This document shows, in pieces, positions 24,463 through 32,623 of a DNA stretch of 42,090 nt. Source of the DNA: UBA1258 sp963643225 (GTDB taxonomy: Bacteria; Bacillota; Clostridia; Lachnospirales; Lachnospiraceae). A program made the position numbers and the translations under genes. The first letter of the stretch is position 1; the number at the start of each line of letters is the position of its first letter. The notes under the pieces are model-generated. The model was given only the letters and a program-made list of their open reading frames with translations, had not been told where the DNA came from and did no database searches. The DNA is taken from positions 1 through 42,090 of the forward strand of contig CAVIIX010000014.1 in the NCBI GenBank assembly GCA_963643225.1, written 5' to 3'.

Positions 24463-24498
24463 CAGGGAAGGGATTTGGTGTTTATCCCAACTTGCCTG
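24463..24498 (+). other. Nested hairpin of unknown role
   Basis: CAGG (24463-24466) pairs with CCTG (24495-24498), and inside it GGGAT pairs with ATCCC around a G/T-rich loop. It matches no riboswitch class I recognise. Confidence 0.35.
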
Positions 24499-24576
24499 TT
24501 TGAAGAAACTATGTAATTATATTATAAATAGCGCTTTTGCTTCCTATAATCGATGCACGGCGCATTTTATGTGCCC

Positions 24577-24620
24577 TATATCAGAATTTGCTTCGCAACT
24601 TCTGATATAAAAAGCACTGT
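24577..24620 (+). repeat. Dispersed modular repeat, copy B (truncated)
   Basis: A hairpin TATATCAGAA...TTCTGATATA, with TTGCTTCGCAA at its tip, is followed by AAAAAGCACTG, the junction seen in other copies. The 58-bp core is missing after this point. Confidence 0.5.
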
Positions 24621-24637
24621 TATTTTTTACAGCAAAA

Positions 24638-24651
24638 TGTAAGCACTTACA
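24638..24651. promoter_or_regulatory. cre-like operator (CcpA-type) upstream of the pectate-lyase-like gene
   Basis: TGTAAGCACTTACA has 6-bp perfect arms and fits the catabolite-responsive element pattern TGWAANCGNTNWCA except for A in place of the central G. This would place the polysaccharide lyase under carbon catabolite control. Confidence 0.5.
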
Positions 24652-24667
24652 CAGTATCAAACGGAAG

Positions 24668-24701
24668 GTCAAAGGTTGTATTTTTGTTACAAAACTTTGA
24701 C
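24668..24701 (+). promoter_or_regulatory. Leader hairpin next to the ribosome binding site
   Basis: GTCAAAG (24668-24674) pairs with CTTTGAC (24695-24701), and TTGTA with TACAA inside. The stem ends a few bases before the AGGAGGAGG ribosome binding site, so it could affect RNA stability or translation. Confidence 0.5.
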
Positions 24702-24720
24702 TGTAGGAGGAGGAATTTCA

Positions 24721-27700
24721 ATGAGAAGACACAGGAGTTACGGGGGGCTTAAAAAGGTACTAACCTTTTTATGCCTTACAAGCATGGTAGCTACGGCACT
24801 GCCACAGGTTGAAGCAAAAGCCGAAGAGCACTATGAAGATGTTGAAGCATCCTATGTATTGGATGCAGCAAGCGATTTAACGGCATTTGCGGCCGAGACA
24901 AAAGCTGACGGTGATTCTGAAAATGCCGGTACAGATGGATATTTTACTGTTATCTATAGTAAAAAGAGTAAGGTGGATTCAAGTAAAAAAGATTTTGAAG
25001 ACGGATATTCAAGCAGTCAGCGCATTAATTTTGGCGGAAAGGCTGAAACAGAAAAAAACAGCGTTAAAATTGTTACAGCAGGACCCGCAACTATAAAGGT
25101 ATGGTGGGTATCAGGCGGTGACATGCGTGAAATTACTGCCTTAAATGCAGAAGGCAGTAAAGCAGCAGCTACAGCAGTAGGAAGTGTAAAAAACAATATG
25201 TATATAAGTACACTTTCTTTGGCTGATGCAGGCACCTATTATCTTGGTGGCGATACCGGCAGTAACTACATTTTTAAAATATTAGTAACCGAAACAAAAA
25301 AGGTTCTTGCAAGTCAGACGTTTACTTTAGAAGCCTCTTCACTTACAGCCTTTAATCAGGGTGATAAGGGCGGCGGTGATTCTGAAGCTGCAGGCGAAGA
25401 TAATTATTTTACTGTTATATACAGTAAAAAGAGTAAGGTAGATTCAAGTAAAAAGGATTTTGAAGACGGATATTCAAGCAGTCAGCGCATTAATTTTGGC
25501 GGAAAGGCTACTACATCTGAAAATGCCGTTAAATTTACTACACAGTATCCAAACACACAGGTAAAGGTATGGTGGGTATCAGGCGGTGACATGCGTGAAA
25601 TTACTGCCTTAAACGCAGAAGGCATTAACACAGCAACCACAGCAGAAGGAAGTGTAAAAAACAATATGTATATAAGTACACTTTCTTTGGCTGATGCAGG
25701 CACCTATTATCTTGGTGGCGATACCGGCAGTAATTACATTTTCAAAATTCTTGTAACGGAAACCGTTTCGGAAGTGGCAAAAAAAGCTCCGAGAAAGGAC
25801 TTTAATGAAGTCGCAGCCCCGGTTATTACAGAAATTAAGCAGATTGATGGGAAAATAAGTGTAACCGTTAATGCGGAAGTAGGCTATGATGGCGGTGACA
25901 AGGTGGAAGTTTTCATGAAAGATTCTTTTAATGAAGAAACTTTGGCTGCAAGCAGTGCCGAAAAATCCACTCATACCAAGGAATTTTCTCCTATGGCTTC
26001 CGGAGATTACACCTTTTATGCAGTGTTAAGCCGCACGGTTACAGAGGGAGAAAACACTACAATTTACACAAAAGCAAGCGAGGTTTCGGTCAACTTTACA
26101 TATGTTTATCCGCTTTTGGCACCTTCTGTCAGCGGTGTCACAAATGAAGGCGAAAGAAAAATAAGCGTTAATTTTACGGCAGTTAAGGAAGCAGAAAAAT
26201 ATGTAATCAGCATAAAAGACACGGAAATCACCAAGGAAACATTGAAAACCGAGGAAACCGTTGATCTATCCGATCTTGAAGTAGGGGATTATATTCTTAC
26301 TGTCAGCGCTATAAGAGGAGAAGAAACGAAGACAAGTGCCGAATTTGCATTTTCATTGACTGAAAATAGCGAAACAAAATGGCTTTTCTCTGCCTACGGA
26401 CAGGGCGTTAATGAAAAAAACAACGGCTACACCGGAAGTGTCAAGGATGGAAAGGTAACAGTGTACAGTGAATCCGGAAAGGGAAAAATCGTTCCGAATT
26501 CAACAGACGGACTGGCCTTTTACTACACAAGAATTCCTTCCGACAAAAACTTTTCATTAAAGGCAAGGGTTACAGTTGATTCCTGGACCTTTTCTAATGG
26601 TCAGGAAGGCTTTGGCATGATGCTTGCAGACAGTGTGGGCGAAAATTATAATAACGCCAATTTCTGGAATAATTCAATCCAGTCTCTGGCATCAAAAATT
26701 GAATATTATTATGACGCAGAAAAAAATGAAGTAACGACGGACTCTACCAAAAGCAAGATTACCATGAAACTGGGTATCGGAGTTATTAAAAAGCTTGGAG
26801 TAACAAAGAAGGATGTTGAAAGCTTTAAAACAGCAGGCGTATTCAGCCGTTCTGACGGCACTACCGCTGCAATCCCGGAAGGCTTTTCAACTGTTACGGA
26901 AACTCTTGATTCTTCCTGCGGAAGCCTAGGCGTCGGCACCTACAACATTATCGGAAACTACACAAAGGAAACCGGTAATGAGGTTACGGACGGTCTTGTC
27001 ACTTCCTTTATAATGGAATTAAGAAGAGATAACACAGGATACCTTGTATCCTACTATGATTTGGATGGTAACCTTATTTCCTCAAATCGTGTAAGAGACG
27101 TAGAAAGAACGGCTTTAACAACAATTGATGAAGATTTCGTATATGCAGGCTTTATTGCATCAAGAAATGCAAGAGCAAGCTTTACCGACGTTTGCTTTGA
27201 AATGCATGATACAAGCGAGGATGCCCAGGCAGAAGAACAGAAAACCTCTTATATTGAGCCTGTATACACTGTTGAATCGGCTTCCTCTTCCAACACTTCT
27301 GAATACGAACTTGTATTTAACGCAAATGCAGACGGCGTTTTAACAATAACAAACGAAAAGGGTGATGTAATTGAAGATAAGGCAGCCGTTACGGCAAATG
27401 CCCGCTTTAAATTAAATTTAGCTTTAAAAGCAGGCACAAATACCTTCAATTTATTGTTTGCTCCGGATGCAGATTACAAACCGGCTTCCTATGTTGAGCT
27501 GTCAAGCTATGAAGCTAAAGCAATGACTCATACGGTTACTTACAACACAATCGGTGCTGAAAACGGCTATATATTTGTAAGTCCAAAGGGAACGTTAACA
27601 GGTACAGGAGCCTATGATAGTCCTTTAGATATTTATACGGCAGTGAAATATGTGCGCCCCGGCCAGACAATCGTGCTTCTTGAAGGCACCTACAGTCTCA

Positions 27701-29244
27701 CCTCTACAGTTAAAGTAGAAAGAAACATTGACGGCACAAGTGATAAGCTTATTTACATGATTGCCGATCCTAACGCTTCCACGCGTCCGGTATTTGACTT
27801 TAACGCTTCCTGCGCAGGTTTTGTATTGGGCGGAGATTACTGGTATTTTAAGGGCTTTGATGTTACAAATTCGGCAAACTCCCAGAAGGGCTTACAGCTT
27901 TCTGGCTCCAATAACGTCCTTGATGACATTCATGCCTACAAAAACGGTAATACCGGTATTCAGATTGCAAGATATTCATCCAAGGATACCTTTGAGGACT
28001 GGCCTCATGACAACCTTGTTTTAAACTGCGATTCTTATTTAAATGCAGATGCAGGCTATGAGGATGCAGACGGCTTTGCTGCCAAGCTTACTATCGGTAA
28101 CGGAAACGTATTTGACGGCTGCGTCGCTTATTACAACGCAGATGATGGTTGGGATTTATTTGCCAAGGCAGAAACCGGCTCAATCGGCAAGGTAGTGATT
28201 AAAAACTGTGTTGCCTTTAAAAACGGCTATATTCTTGATGAAAACGGCAATGAAATAAATGCAGGTAATGGTAACGGCTTTAAGATGGGCGGCGACAGCC
28301 TCTCAGGCTATCACGAGCTTATTGATTCAACCGCCTTTTATAATAAAGCAAAGGGCATTGACTCAAATTCCTGCCCTGACATTCAGGTTAAGAATTCCAT
28401 TTCCTTTGACAACGAATCCTACAACGTGGCATTCTACACAAACAGCGCAGTTAATACGGATTTTGCCGCTGACGGAGTTGTATCCTACAGAAAGAACGTT
28501 AATCTTTCAACCGCTGAAAATATAAAGCTTAAGGGCACCCAGGATCATTCAAAGGTTTATAAGGCAACCGACTTTTACTGGGACGGAAGAAGCTATTCTT
28601 CCAATACGGAAGATGTATCCGTATCCGATGATTGGTTCGAAAGTCTTGAATATACGGGCTTTAGTCGTGATGAAAACAATGCACTTGTGCTTAACGGAGG
28701 CTTTTTAAAGCTCACTGAGAAGGCACCTGTTACAGCAGGCTTAAAGACAAGCGCAGCATCTTCAAAGATAACTGTTCCAAAGAGTGCTTATGAGACTTCT
28801 GCAAAGGAAAATGAACAGGCTAAGACTACAGCGTCTAAAGGCAGTGAAGGTGTGGCTGAAAATACAACAGTTAAAGAAACAGCACCCTTGGCAATCGCTC
28901 CTTCAACAGGAAGAAGAAATATTGTTTCTGAAGTACCTGCTAACAGTTTGATTACACCCGCTTTAAATACTCAGGAAACGGTTACTGAAGCTGCAACAGA
29001 GGAAAAGGCAAATTCAGATTCTGATATTAAGGATGCAAAAACACCTCTTTCAGATGCTTCAGAGCTTGCAGAAAAAGAAAATGCGGCAGACAAAGAAATT
29101 GCTGAAATTTCAAATTCAGATACTGCACTTTCAGCAGGCGAAAAATCAGTAAAGCTCATGCCTATAATATTAATTGCCGGAGGATGCGTTCTCCTGCTTG
29201 CTTTAGGCGGTTTATACATTTTTAAAATTAAAAAGGCAGAATAA
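24721..29244 (+). CDS. Membrane-anchored pectate lyase-like protein (PL9-type beta-helix) with duplicated N-terminal module
   Basis: The 1507-residue product starts at 24721 (AGGAGGAGG just before; the in-frame ATG at 24676 lies in the leader hairpin). After a signal peptide (to about residue 35) come two near-identical modules of about 150 residues (about 45-345), fibronectin-like domains (about 355-550), a beta-sandwich domain (about 555-850) and a right-handed beta-helix (about 950-1310). The helix has the PL9-like segments NCDSYLNADAGYEDADGFAAK, split here around residue 1110, ADDGWDLFAK and GNGFKMGG, which carry calcium-binding Asp residues. PL9 enzymes cleave polygalacturonate by beta-elimination. 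A Thr/Glu-rich linker, one membrane helix (LMPIILIAGGCVLLLALGG) and a Lys-rich tail end the protein; there is no sortase motif. Confidence 0.87.
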   Translation: MRRHRSYGGLKKVLTFLCLTSMVATALPQVEAKAEEHYEDVEASYVLDAASDLTAFAAETKADGDSENAGTDGYFTVIYSKKSKVDSSKKDFEDGYSSSQRINFGGKAETEKNSVKIVTAGPATIKVWWVSGGDMREITALNAEGSKAAATAVGSVKNNMYISTLSLADAGTYYLGGDTGSNYIFKILVTETKKVLASQTFTLEASSLTAFNQGDKGGGDSEAAGEDNYFTVIYSKKSKVDSSKKDFEDGYSSSQRINFGGKATTSENAVKFTTQYPNTQVKVWWVSGGDMREITALNAEGINTATTAEGSVKNNMYISTLSLADAGTYYLGGDTGSNYIFKILVTETVSEVAKKAPRKDFNEVAAPVITEIKQIDGKISVTVNAEVGYDGGDKVEVFMKDSFNEETLAASSAEKSTHTKEFSPMASGDYTFYAVLSRTVTEGENTTIYTKASEVSVNFTYVYPLLAPSVSGVTNEGERKISVNFTAVKEAEKYVISIKDTEITKETLKTEETVDLSDLEVGDYILTVSAIRGEETKTSAEFAFSLTENSETKWLFSAYGQGVNEKNNGYTGSVKDGKVTVYSESGKGKIVPNSTDGLAFYYTRIPSDKNFSLKARVTVDSWTFSNGQEGFGMMLADSVGENYNNANFWNNSIQSLASKIEYYYDAEKNEVTTDSTKSKITMKLGIGVIKKLGVTKKDVESFKTAGVFSRSDGTTAAIPEGFSTVTETLDSSCGSLGVGTYNIIGNYTKETGNEVTDGLVTSFIMELRRDNTGYLVSYYDLDGNLISSNRVRDVERTALTTIDEDFVYAGFIASRNARASFTDVCFEMHDTSEDAQAEEQKTSYIEPVYTVESASSSNTSEYELVFNANADGVLTITNEKGDVIEDKAAVTANARFKLNLALKAGTNTFNLLFAPDADYKPASYVELSSYEAKAMTHTVTYNTIGAENGYIFVSPKGTLTGTGAYDSPLDIYTAVKYVRPGQTIVLLEGTYSLTSTVKVERNIDGTSDKLIYMIADPNASTRPVFDFNASCAGFVLGGDYWYFKGFDVTNSANSQKGLQLSGSNNVLDDIHAYKNGNTGIQIARYSSKDTFEDWPHDNLVLNCDSYLNADAGYEDADGFAAKLTIGNGNVFDGCVAYYNADDGWDLFAKAETGSIGKVVIKNCVAFKNGYILDENGNEINAGNGNGFKMGGDSLSGYHELIDSTAFYNKAKGIDSNSCPDIQVKNSISFDNESYNVAFYTNSAVNTDFAADGVVSYRKNVNLSTAENIKLKGTQDHSKVYKATDFYWDGRSYSSNTEDVSVSDDWFESLEYTGFSRDENNALVLNGGFLKLTEKAPVTAGLKTSAASSKITVPKSAYETSAKENEQAKTTASKGSEGVAENTTVKETAPLAIAPSTGRRNIVSEVPANSLITPALNTQETVTEAATEEKANSDSDIKDAKTPLSDASELAEKENAADKEIAEISNSDTALSAGEKSVKLMPIILIAGGCVLLLALGGLYIFKIKKAE
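24934..25280 (+). repeat. Intragenic duplication, first unit
   Basis: This stretch recurs at 25399-25747 with an offset of 465-468 bases. Long blocks are nearly identical at DNA level (24961-25040, 25095-25155, 25181-25275), while the parts between have diverged, a pattern of recent duplication or gene conversion. Confidence 0.88.
25399..25747 (+). repeat. Intragenic duplication, second unit
   Basis: Second copy of the module at 24934-25280. Both encode YSKKSKVDSSKKDFEDGYSS, VWWVSGGDMREITALNAEG and DAGTYYLGGDTGSNYIFKI; it is probably a carbohydrate-binding or adhesion module, with no family recognised. Confidence 0.88.
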
Positions 29245-29253
29245 ATAAAACTA

Positions 29254-29372
29254 TTGCGCCGCGTGCGGTCGCCTTGGCGACATATTCATTACGCGCGAGT
29301 GCACATCATTTGCACGTAGTGCTTTTTACAATATCGAAAATTGCAATACAATTTCCTGTATGGTAAAAAAAT
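29254..29372 (-). repeat. Dispersed modular repeat, copy C (core 29265-29322)
   Basis: On the minus strand this copy starts at the T-run of the terminator of the 29424-30104 gene, forms a hairpin around ATTGTATTGCAAT, and continues into the 58-bp core (GCACTACGTGCAAATGATG...). The core differs from copy D at only 2 of 58 positions and is inverted relative to it. Confidence 0.88.
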
Positions 29373-29402
29373 AAGCCGTGGCTTTTAAAAAGCCACGGCT
29401 TT
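29366..29402 (-). terminator. Intrinsic terminator, minus strand (also usable on the plus strand)
   Basis: AGCCGTGGCTTTT and AAAAGCCACGGCT form a strong stem. On the minus strand it is followed by TATTTTTTT and ends the 29424-30104 gene. On the plus strand TTAATTT follows, so it may also stop transcription from the pectate-lyase-like gene. Confidence 0.88.
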
Positions 29403-29423
29403 AATTTGGCCGTAAAAATCAAC

Positions 29424-30104
29424 CTATTCATAAATATATTTTAAAAATTCTTCTGCCCAGTCGGGATTTTTTGTATTCGTAACAATTCCAAAATACACGC
29501 TGTCACAGGCTATAAAGCAGTTGTTTTCTATTAAACGAGGAGCATCGGCAATTTCTATTGCTACAGGAATCTCATCCCCTTCAGGCTCACCGGTATCTTC
29601 ATTTAAGGGCTGATACCAGATCATTTTGTCTTTAAATTTATCATAGGTTTCTTTTGACAGATAATCTCTTAAATCAGCAAAGATGCCGCCCTGAAAATAA
29701 TCTTTGAGTACCAGTGGGTCTCCTAAAATTACGTCGGCAGAGCCTGAAGCAATGACCGCCATAATCTTCTGGGCGTTCGTATAAGAGGTTTCACTGTAGG
29801 AATTTGGGTCTGTATCCATGTAATAGGAATAGTCAAAGAACACCTCGTAATTTTCTAAGTCGATTTCAAGCCGGTTTGCAAAGTCCTCTTCGCTTGGCGC
29901 GTTTGAAGCGTTAATCATGATAGCCTCGAAGGCTGTGTCCTTGGCAGTCACCACGGTTTTTATAATGGAAAAAATAAAAATTCCGCAGGCGATTATAACA
30001 AGAGCTGTGACGCCGTAGTATTGTATAAAATATTCAAGCTTATATTTAAAGCTTTTACCTTTTAATTTGGAAGTGTTTTCTTTAATGTCATCTATAACGG
30101 GCAT
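29424..30104 (-). CDS. Single-pass membrane protein with external solute-binding-like domain (function unknown)
   Basis: The 226-residue product has about 30 basic cytoplasmic residues, one transmembrane helix (GVTALVIIACGIFIFSIIK, about 30-50) and an external domain of about 175 residues. That domain (FEAIMINAS, SADVILGDPLVLKDYFQGGIFADL, FIACDSVYFGIVTN) resembles part of the type 2 periplasmic binding fold, but it is too short for a full two-lobe binding protein. It is the only gene on the minus strand between 10 and 40 kb and is flanked by inverted copies of the dispersed repeat. AAAGGA lies before the ATG on the minus strand. No specific role can be assigned. Confidence 0.75.
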   Translation of the reverse strand: MPVIDDIKENTSKLKGKSFKYKLEYFIQYYGVTALVIIACGIFIFSIIKTVVTAKDTAFEAIMINASNAPSEEDFANRLEIDLENYEVFFDYSYYMDTDPNSYSETSYTNAQKIMAVIASGSADVILGDPLVLKDYFQGGIFADLRDYLSKETYDKFKDKMIWYQPLNEDTGEPEGDEIPVAIEIADAPRLIENNCFIACDSVYFGIVTNTKNPDWAEEFLKYIYE

Positions 30105-30411
30105 AACAAATTCCTTTCTATGTTAATGATATTCGAAATCTCCGTCGCTACGGCTCTACTAAAAGCTGCACTACGTGCCAATGATGCGCACTCGCGCGTA
30201 ATGAATATGTCGCCAAGGCGACCGCGCTCCGCGCTTTAGTTTTAATTTAAACTTTTATAAGTGATTATCCGACACGTTTTTAGTTAAGTCAATCAAACAA
30301 AGGGTAAACAATTCTAAACTTTTTGTGAAAAGTATGAATTTCCATAAAAAATGTTTCTTTTTAAGACAAAAGTCTGTTATAGTAAGTAAAGAAATTATAT
30401 GGAGGTTTCCT
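30105..30411. other. 307-bp divergent intergenic region
   Basis: It contains repeat copy D (30161-30236) and a possible plus-strand promoter at 30347-30381 (TTTCTT, 17 bases, TTATAG) for the gene at 30412. Promoter elements for the minus-strand gene are not clear. No open reading frame with a ribosome binding site is seen. Confidence 0.5.
30161..30238 (+). repeat. Dispersed modular repeat, copy D (core 30168-30225)
   Basis: The full 58-bp core is present: GCACTACGTGCC, ATGATGCGCACTCGCGCG, GTCGCCAAGGCGAC and flanking CGCGCTCCGCG. The hairpin module that normally precedes the core is absent or unrecognisable, and no terminator is attached. Confidence 0.9.
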
Positions 30412-30909
30412 ATGAGTGAAGCTTATGTTGAATGCATGGTGGCGCGTAAAACGCCGGGTTGGCAGGTGTTTTTAAGATATTTACTGATTGGACTTACGGT
30501 TGTGACTGCGTTCTTTTCTTTTGCCTATGGTATCACACTGTTTATAATCGCGATTTTGATGGGCGTCGGCGCATATTTTATTACGATTTACACAGACATT
30601 GAATACGAGTATCTCTACCTTGATAAGGAAATTACGGTGGACAAGGTAATGCATAAGGCTAAAAGAAAACGCGTTGCTACCTATAGCCTTGAAAAAATCG
30701 AGATTATGGCACCGATTAAATCCTATCACCTTGATAACTTTAAAAACCGTCAGGTCAAGACCACCGACTTTTCAAGCAAAGTTGAAAACCAGCCGGAAAA
30801 AAGATACGTTTTTTTCTATGACGGATCACAAAAAATAATATTTGAGCCAAACGAAGCACTTGTGAAAATTGCCAAAAATGTTGCTCCAAGAAAGATTTTT
30901 TTGGATTAA
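30412..30909 (+). CDS. DUF6106-like two-helix membrane protein
   Basis: The 165-residue product starts at 30412 (GGAGG at 30401-30405; the longer frame from 30325 crosses the likely promoter). It has a short N-terminus, two transmembrane helices (about residues 20-62) and a cytoplasmic domain of about 100 residues resembling a PH-like fold (DIEYEYLYLDKEITVDKVM, RYVFFYDGSQKIIFEP). It resembles the DUF6106 proteins common in Lachnospiraceae, whose function is unknown (recognised from memory). An intrinsic terminator follows 50 bases downstream. Confidence 0.75.
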   Translation: MSEAYVECMVARKTPGWQVFLRYLLIGLTVVTAFFSFAYGITLFIIAILMGVGAYFITIYTDIEYEYLYLDKEITVDKVMHKAKRKRVATYSLEKIEIMAPIKSYHLDNFKNRQVKTTDFSSKVENQPEKRYVFFYDGSQKIIFEPNEALVKIAKNVAPRKIFLD

Positions 30910-30916
30910 CAATAAG

Positions 30917-30945
30917 TTGACAAGTTTAATTTAGTGTGATAACTT
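30917..30945 (+). promoter_or_regulatory. Possible promoter upstream of the guaB leader
   Basis: TTGACA at 30917-30922 is a perfect -35 hexamer; TAACTT follows after 17 bases and is a weak -10. Any transcript from it would meet a terminator within about 40 bases, before reaching guaB. Confidence 0.4.
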
Positions 30946-30958
30946 TTAAGACAAATTT

Positions 30959-30994
30959 AAAACTGTCGGACAACTTGCTCGGCAGTTTTCTTTA
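30959..30994 (+). terminator. Intrinsic terminator upstream of guaB (first of two)
   Basis: AAAACTG pairs with CAGTTTT, extended by G-U and C-G pairs, and TTTTCTTT follows. It ends the 30412-30909 transcript or acts in the guaB leader. Its T-run opens repeat copy E. Confidence 0.75.
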
Positions 30995-31105
30995 CAATAT
31001 AGGAAATTGCGTTGCAATTCCCTATATCGCAAAAAAGGCACTACGTGCCAGTGATGCGCCCTCGCGCGTAAGGAATATGTCGCTTTAGCGACTGCGCTCG
31101 GCGAG
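30990..31105 (+). repeat. Dispersed modular repeat, copy E (core 31038-31095)
   Basis: A hairpin (ATATAGGAAATTGC paired with GCAATTCCCTATAT) follows the terminator T-run and precedes AAAAAAG and the 58-bp core, which is indel-free and about 50 of 58 identical to copy D. The last core hairpin has changed from GTCGCCAAGGCGAC to GTCGCTTTAGCGAC, keeping its pairing. Confidence 0.9.
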
Positions 31106-31134
31106 AGAGTTTCGCAAGCGAAACTCTTTTTTTA
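31106..31134 (+). terminator. Intrinsic terminator directly before guaB (second of two)
   Basis: AGAGTTTCG and CGAAACTCT form a perfect 9-bp stem with a CAAG loop, followed by seven T. The guaB ribosome binding site begins only about 6 bases later, so there is no room for a promoter between them and guaB transcription must pass this signal. Confidence 0.88.
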
Positions 31135-31155
31135 TAAAAAAGGAGGCAAAAGAAA

Positions 31156-32613
31156 ATGAGTCAGATTATTGGCGAAGGTATTACCTTTGATGATGTGCTC
31201 TTAGAGCCCGCTTATTCAGAAGTTATTCCAAATCAGGTGGACGTAAGCACCTATCTTACCAGGAAAATTAAGCTTAACATTCCTGTAATGAGCGCCGGTA
31301 TGGATACAGTTACCGAGCACAGAATGGCCATTGCAATGGCAAGACAGGGTGGTATCGGTATCATCCACAAGAATATGTCTATCGATAAACAGGCCGAGGA
31401 AGTAGACAAGGTTAAACGTTCAGAAAACGGTGTCATCACCGATCCATTTTCTTTATCTCCCGAGCACACACTTGCTGATGCGGATTCTCTTATGAGCAAG
31501 TTCAGAATTTCAGGTGTGCCGATTACAGAGGGCAAAAAGCTCGTTGGTATCATCACAAACCGTGATTTAAAGTTCGAAACTGATTTTTCCAAAAAGATAA
31601 AAGAATGCATGACAAGCGAAGGCCTTGTTACGGCAAAAGAAGGTATTACTCTTGAAGAAGCCAAAAAGATTTTAGCAAGCGCAAGAAAAGAAAAGCTTCC
31701 TATTGTAGATGATGACTTTAACTTAAAGGGTCTTATTACAATTAAGGACATTGAAAAGACCATTAAATATCCTCTTGCAGCAAAGGACGACCAGGGCAGA
31801 CTTTTATGCGGTGCTGCTGTAGGCATTACCGCCAATTGCTTAGAAAGAGTTGCAGCCTTGGTAGATGCAAAGGTTGACGTTGTGGTACTCGATTCAGCTC
31901 ACGGCCACTCCGCCAACGTTATTAAATGCGTTAAAATGATTAAAGAGGCATATCCTGATTTACAGGTTATTGCCGGTAACGTTGCTACAGGTGCCGCAAC
32001 AGAGGCATTAATTAAAGCTGGCGCAGATGCCGTTAAGGTAGGTATCGGTCCGGGCTCCATCTGCACCACACGTATTGTTGCCGGTATCGGTGTTCCACAG
32101 GTGACCGCTATTATGGAATGCTACAAGGTAGCTAAAGAATACGGTATTCCGATTATCGCTGACGGCGGTATCAAATATTCGGGTGAAGTGACAAAGGCTA
32201 TCGCTGCGGGCGGTAACGTTTGTATGATGGGTTCAATGTTTGCAGGCTGTGATGAAGCACCCGGCGACTTTGAATTGTTCCAGGGACGTAAATACAAGGT
32301 ATACAGAGGAATGGGCTCCATTGCAGCCATGGAAAACGGCTCCAAGGACAGATATTTCCAGTCAGATGCCAAAAAGCTTGTACCTGAAGGCGTTGAAGGT
32401 CGTGTAGCATACAAGGGAAGTGTTGAAGACACGGTATTTCAGCTTATGGGAGGTCTTCGTTCCGGTATGGGATATTGCGGCGCAAGGACAATCGAAGAAC
32501 TTAAGGAAAATGGTCGCTTCATTAAAATTTCGGCAGCAGCCTTAAGAGAATCCCATCCTCACGACATTCATATCACAAAAGAAGCACCTAACTATTCTTC
32601 AGATGCACACTAA
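31156..32613 (+). CDS. guaB: Inosine-5'-monophosphate dehydrogenase
   Basis: The 485-residue product oxidises IMP to XMP with NAD, the first committed step to GMP. The N-terminus reads GEGITFDDVLLEP, two CBS domains occupy about residues 95-205, and the catalytic loop GIGPGSICTTR carries the active-site Cys303. The flap region YRGMGSIAAM and the closing GMGYCGARTIEEL are typical. AGGAGG precedes the ATG. Length and domains are complete. The leader is unusual: a terminator, a copy of the dispersed repeat and a second terminator lie in the 250 bases before the gene, which suggests attenuation, although no known purine riboswitch is seen. Confidence 0.98.
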   Translation: MSQIIGEGITFDDVLLEPAYSEVIPNQVDVSTYLTRKIKLNIPVMSAGMDTVTEHRMAIAMARQGGIGIIHKNMSIDKQAEEVDKVKRSENGVITDPFSLSPEHTLADADSLMSKFRISGVPITEGKKLVGIITNRDLKFETDFSKKIKECMTSEGLVTAKEGITLEEAKKILASARKEKLPIVDDDFNLKGLITIKDIEKTIKYPLAAKDDQGRLLCGAAVGITANCLERVAALVDAKVDVVVLDSAHGHSANVIKCVKMIKEAYPDLQVIAGNVATGAATEALIKAGADAVKVGIGPGSICTTRIVAGIGVPQVTAIMECYKVAKEYGIPIIADGGIKYSGEVTKAIAAGGNVCMMGSMFAGCDEAPGDFELFQGRKYKVYRGMGSIAAMENGSKDRYFQSDAKKLVPEGVEGRVAYKGSVEDTVFQLMGGLRSGMGYCGARTIEELKENGRFIKISAAALRESHPHDIHITKEAPNYSSDAH

Positions 32614-32623
32614 ATAATCAGTC

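Larger units (their letters stand above)
24360..24720. other. 361-bp intergenic region before the pectate-lyase-like gene
   Basis: The region holds a nested hairpin (24463-24498), a truncated copy of the dispersed repeat (24577-24620), a cre-like palindrome (24638-24651) and a leader hairpin at 24668-24701. TATAAT at 24545-24550 is a possible -10 box without a good -35. Bases 24367-24395 contain CGCTCCGCG and other G+C-rich words like those in the dispersed repeat, but no clear copy. I see no open reading frame. Confidence 0.6.

Noticed and set aside
24360..24720. Cyclic-di-GMP or other known riboswitch before the pectate-lyase-like gene
   Set aside because: The conserved GEMM segments are absent; the hairpins seen match no class I know.
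30910..31155. Guanine riboswitch in the guaB leader
   Set aside because: The conserved purine aptamer segments are absent.
31251..31835. 194-codon minus-strand open frame under guaB
   Set aside because: It is fully antisense to a conserved gene and has no recognisable domain or ribosome binding site.
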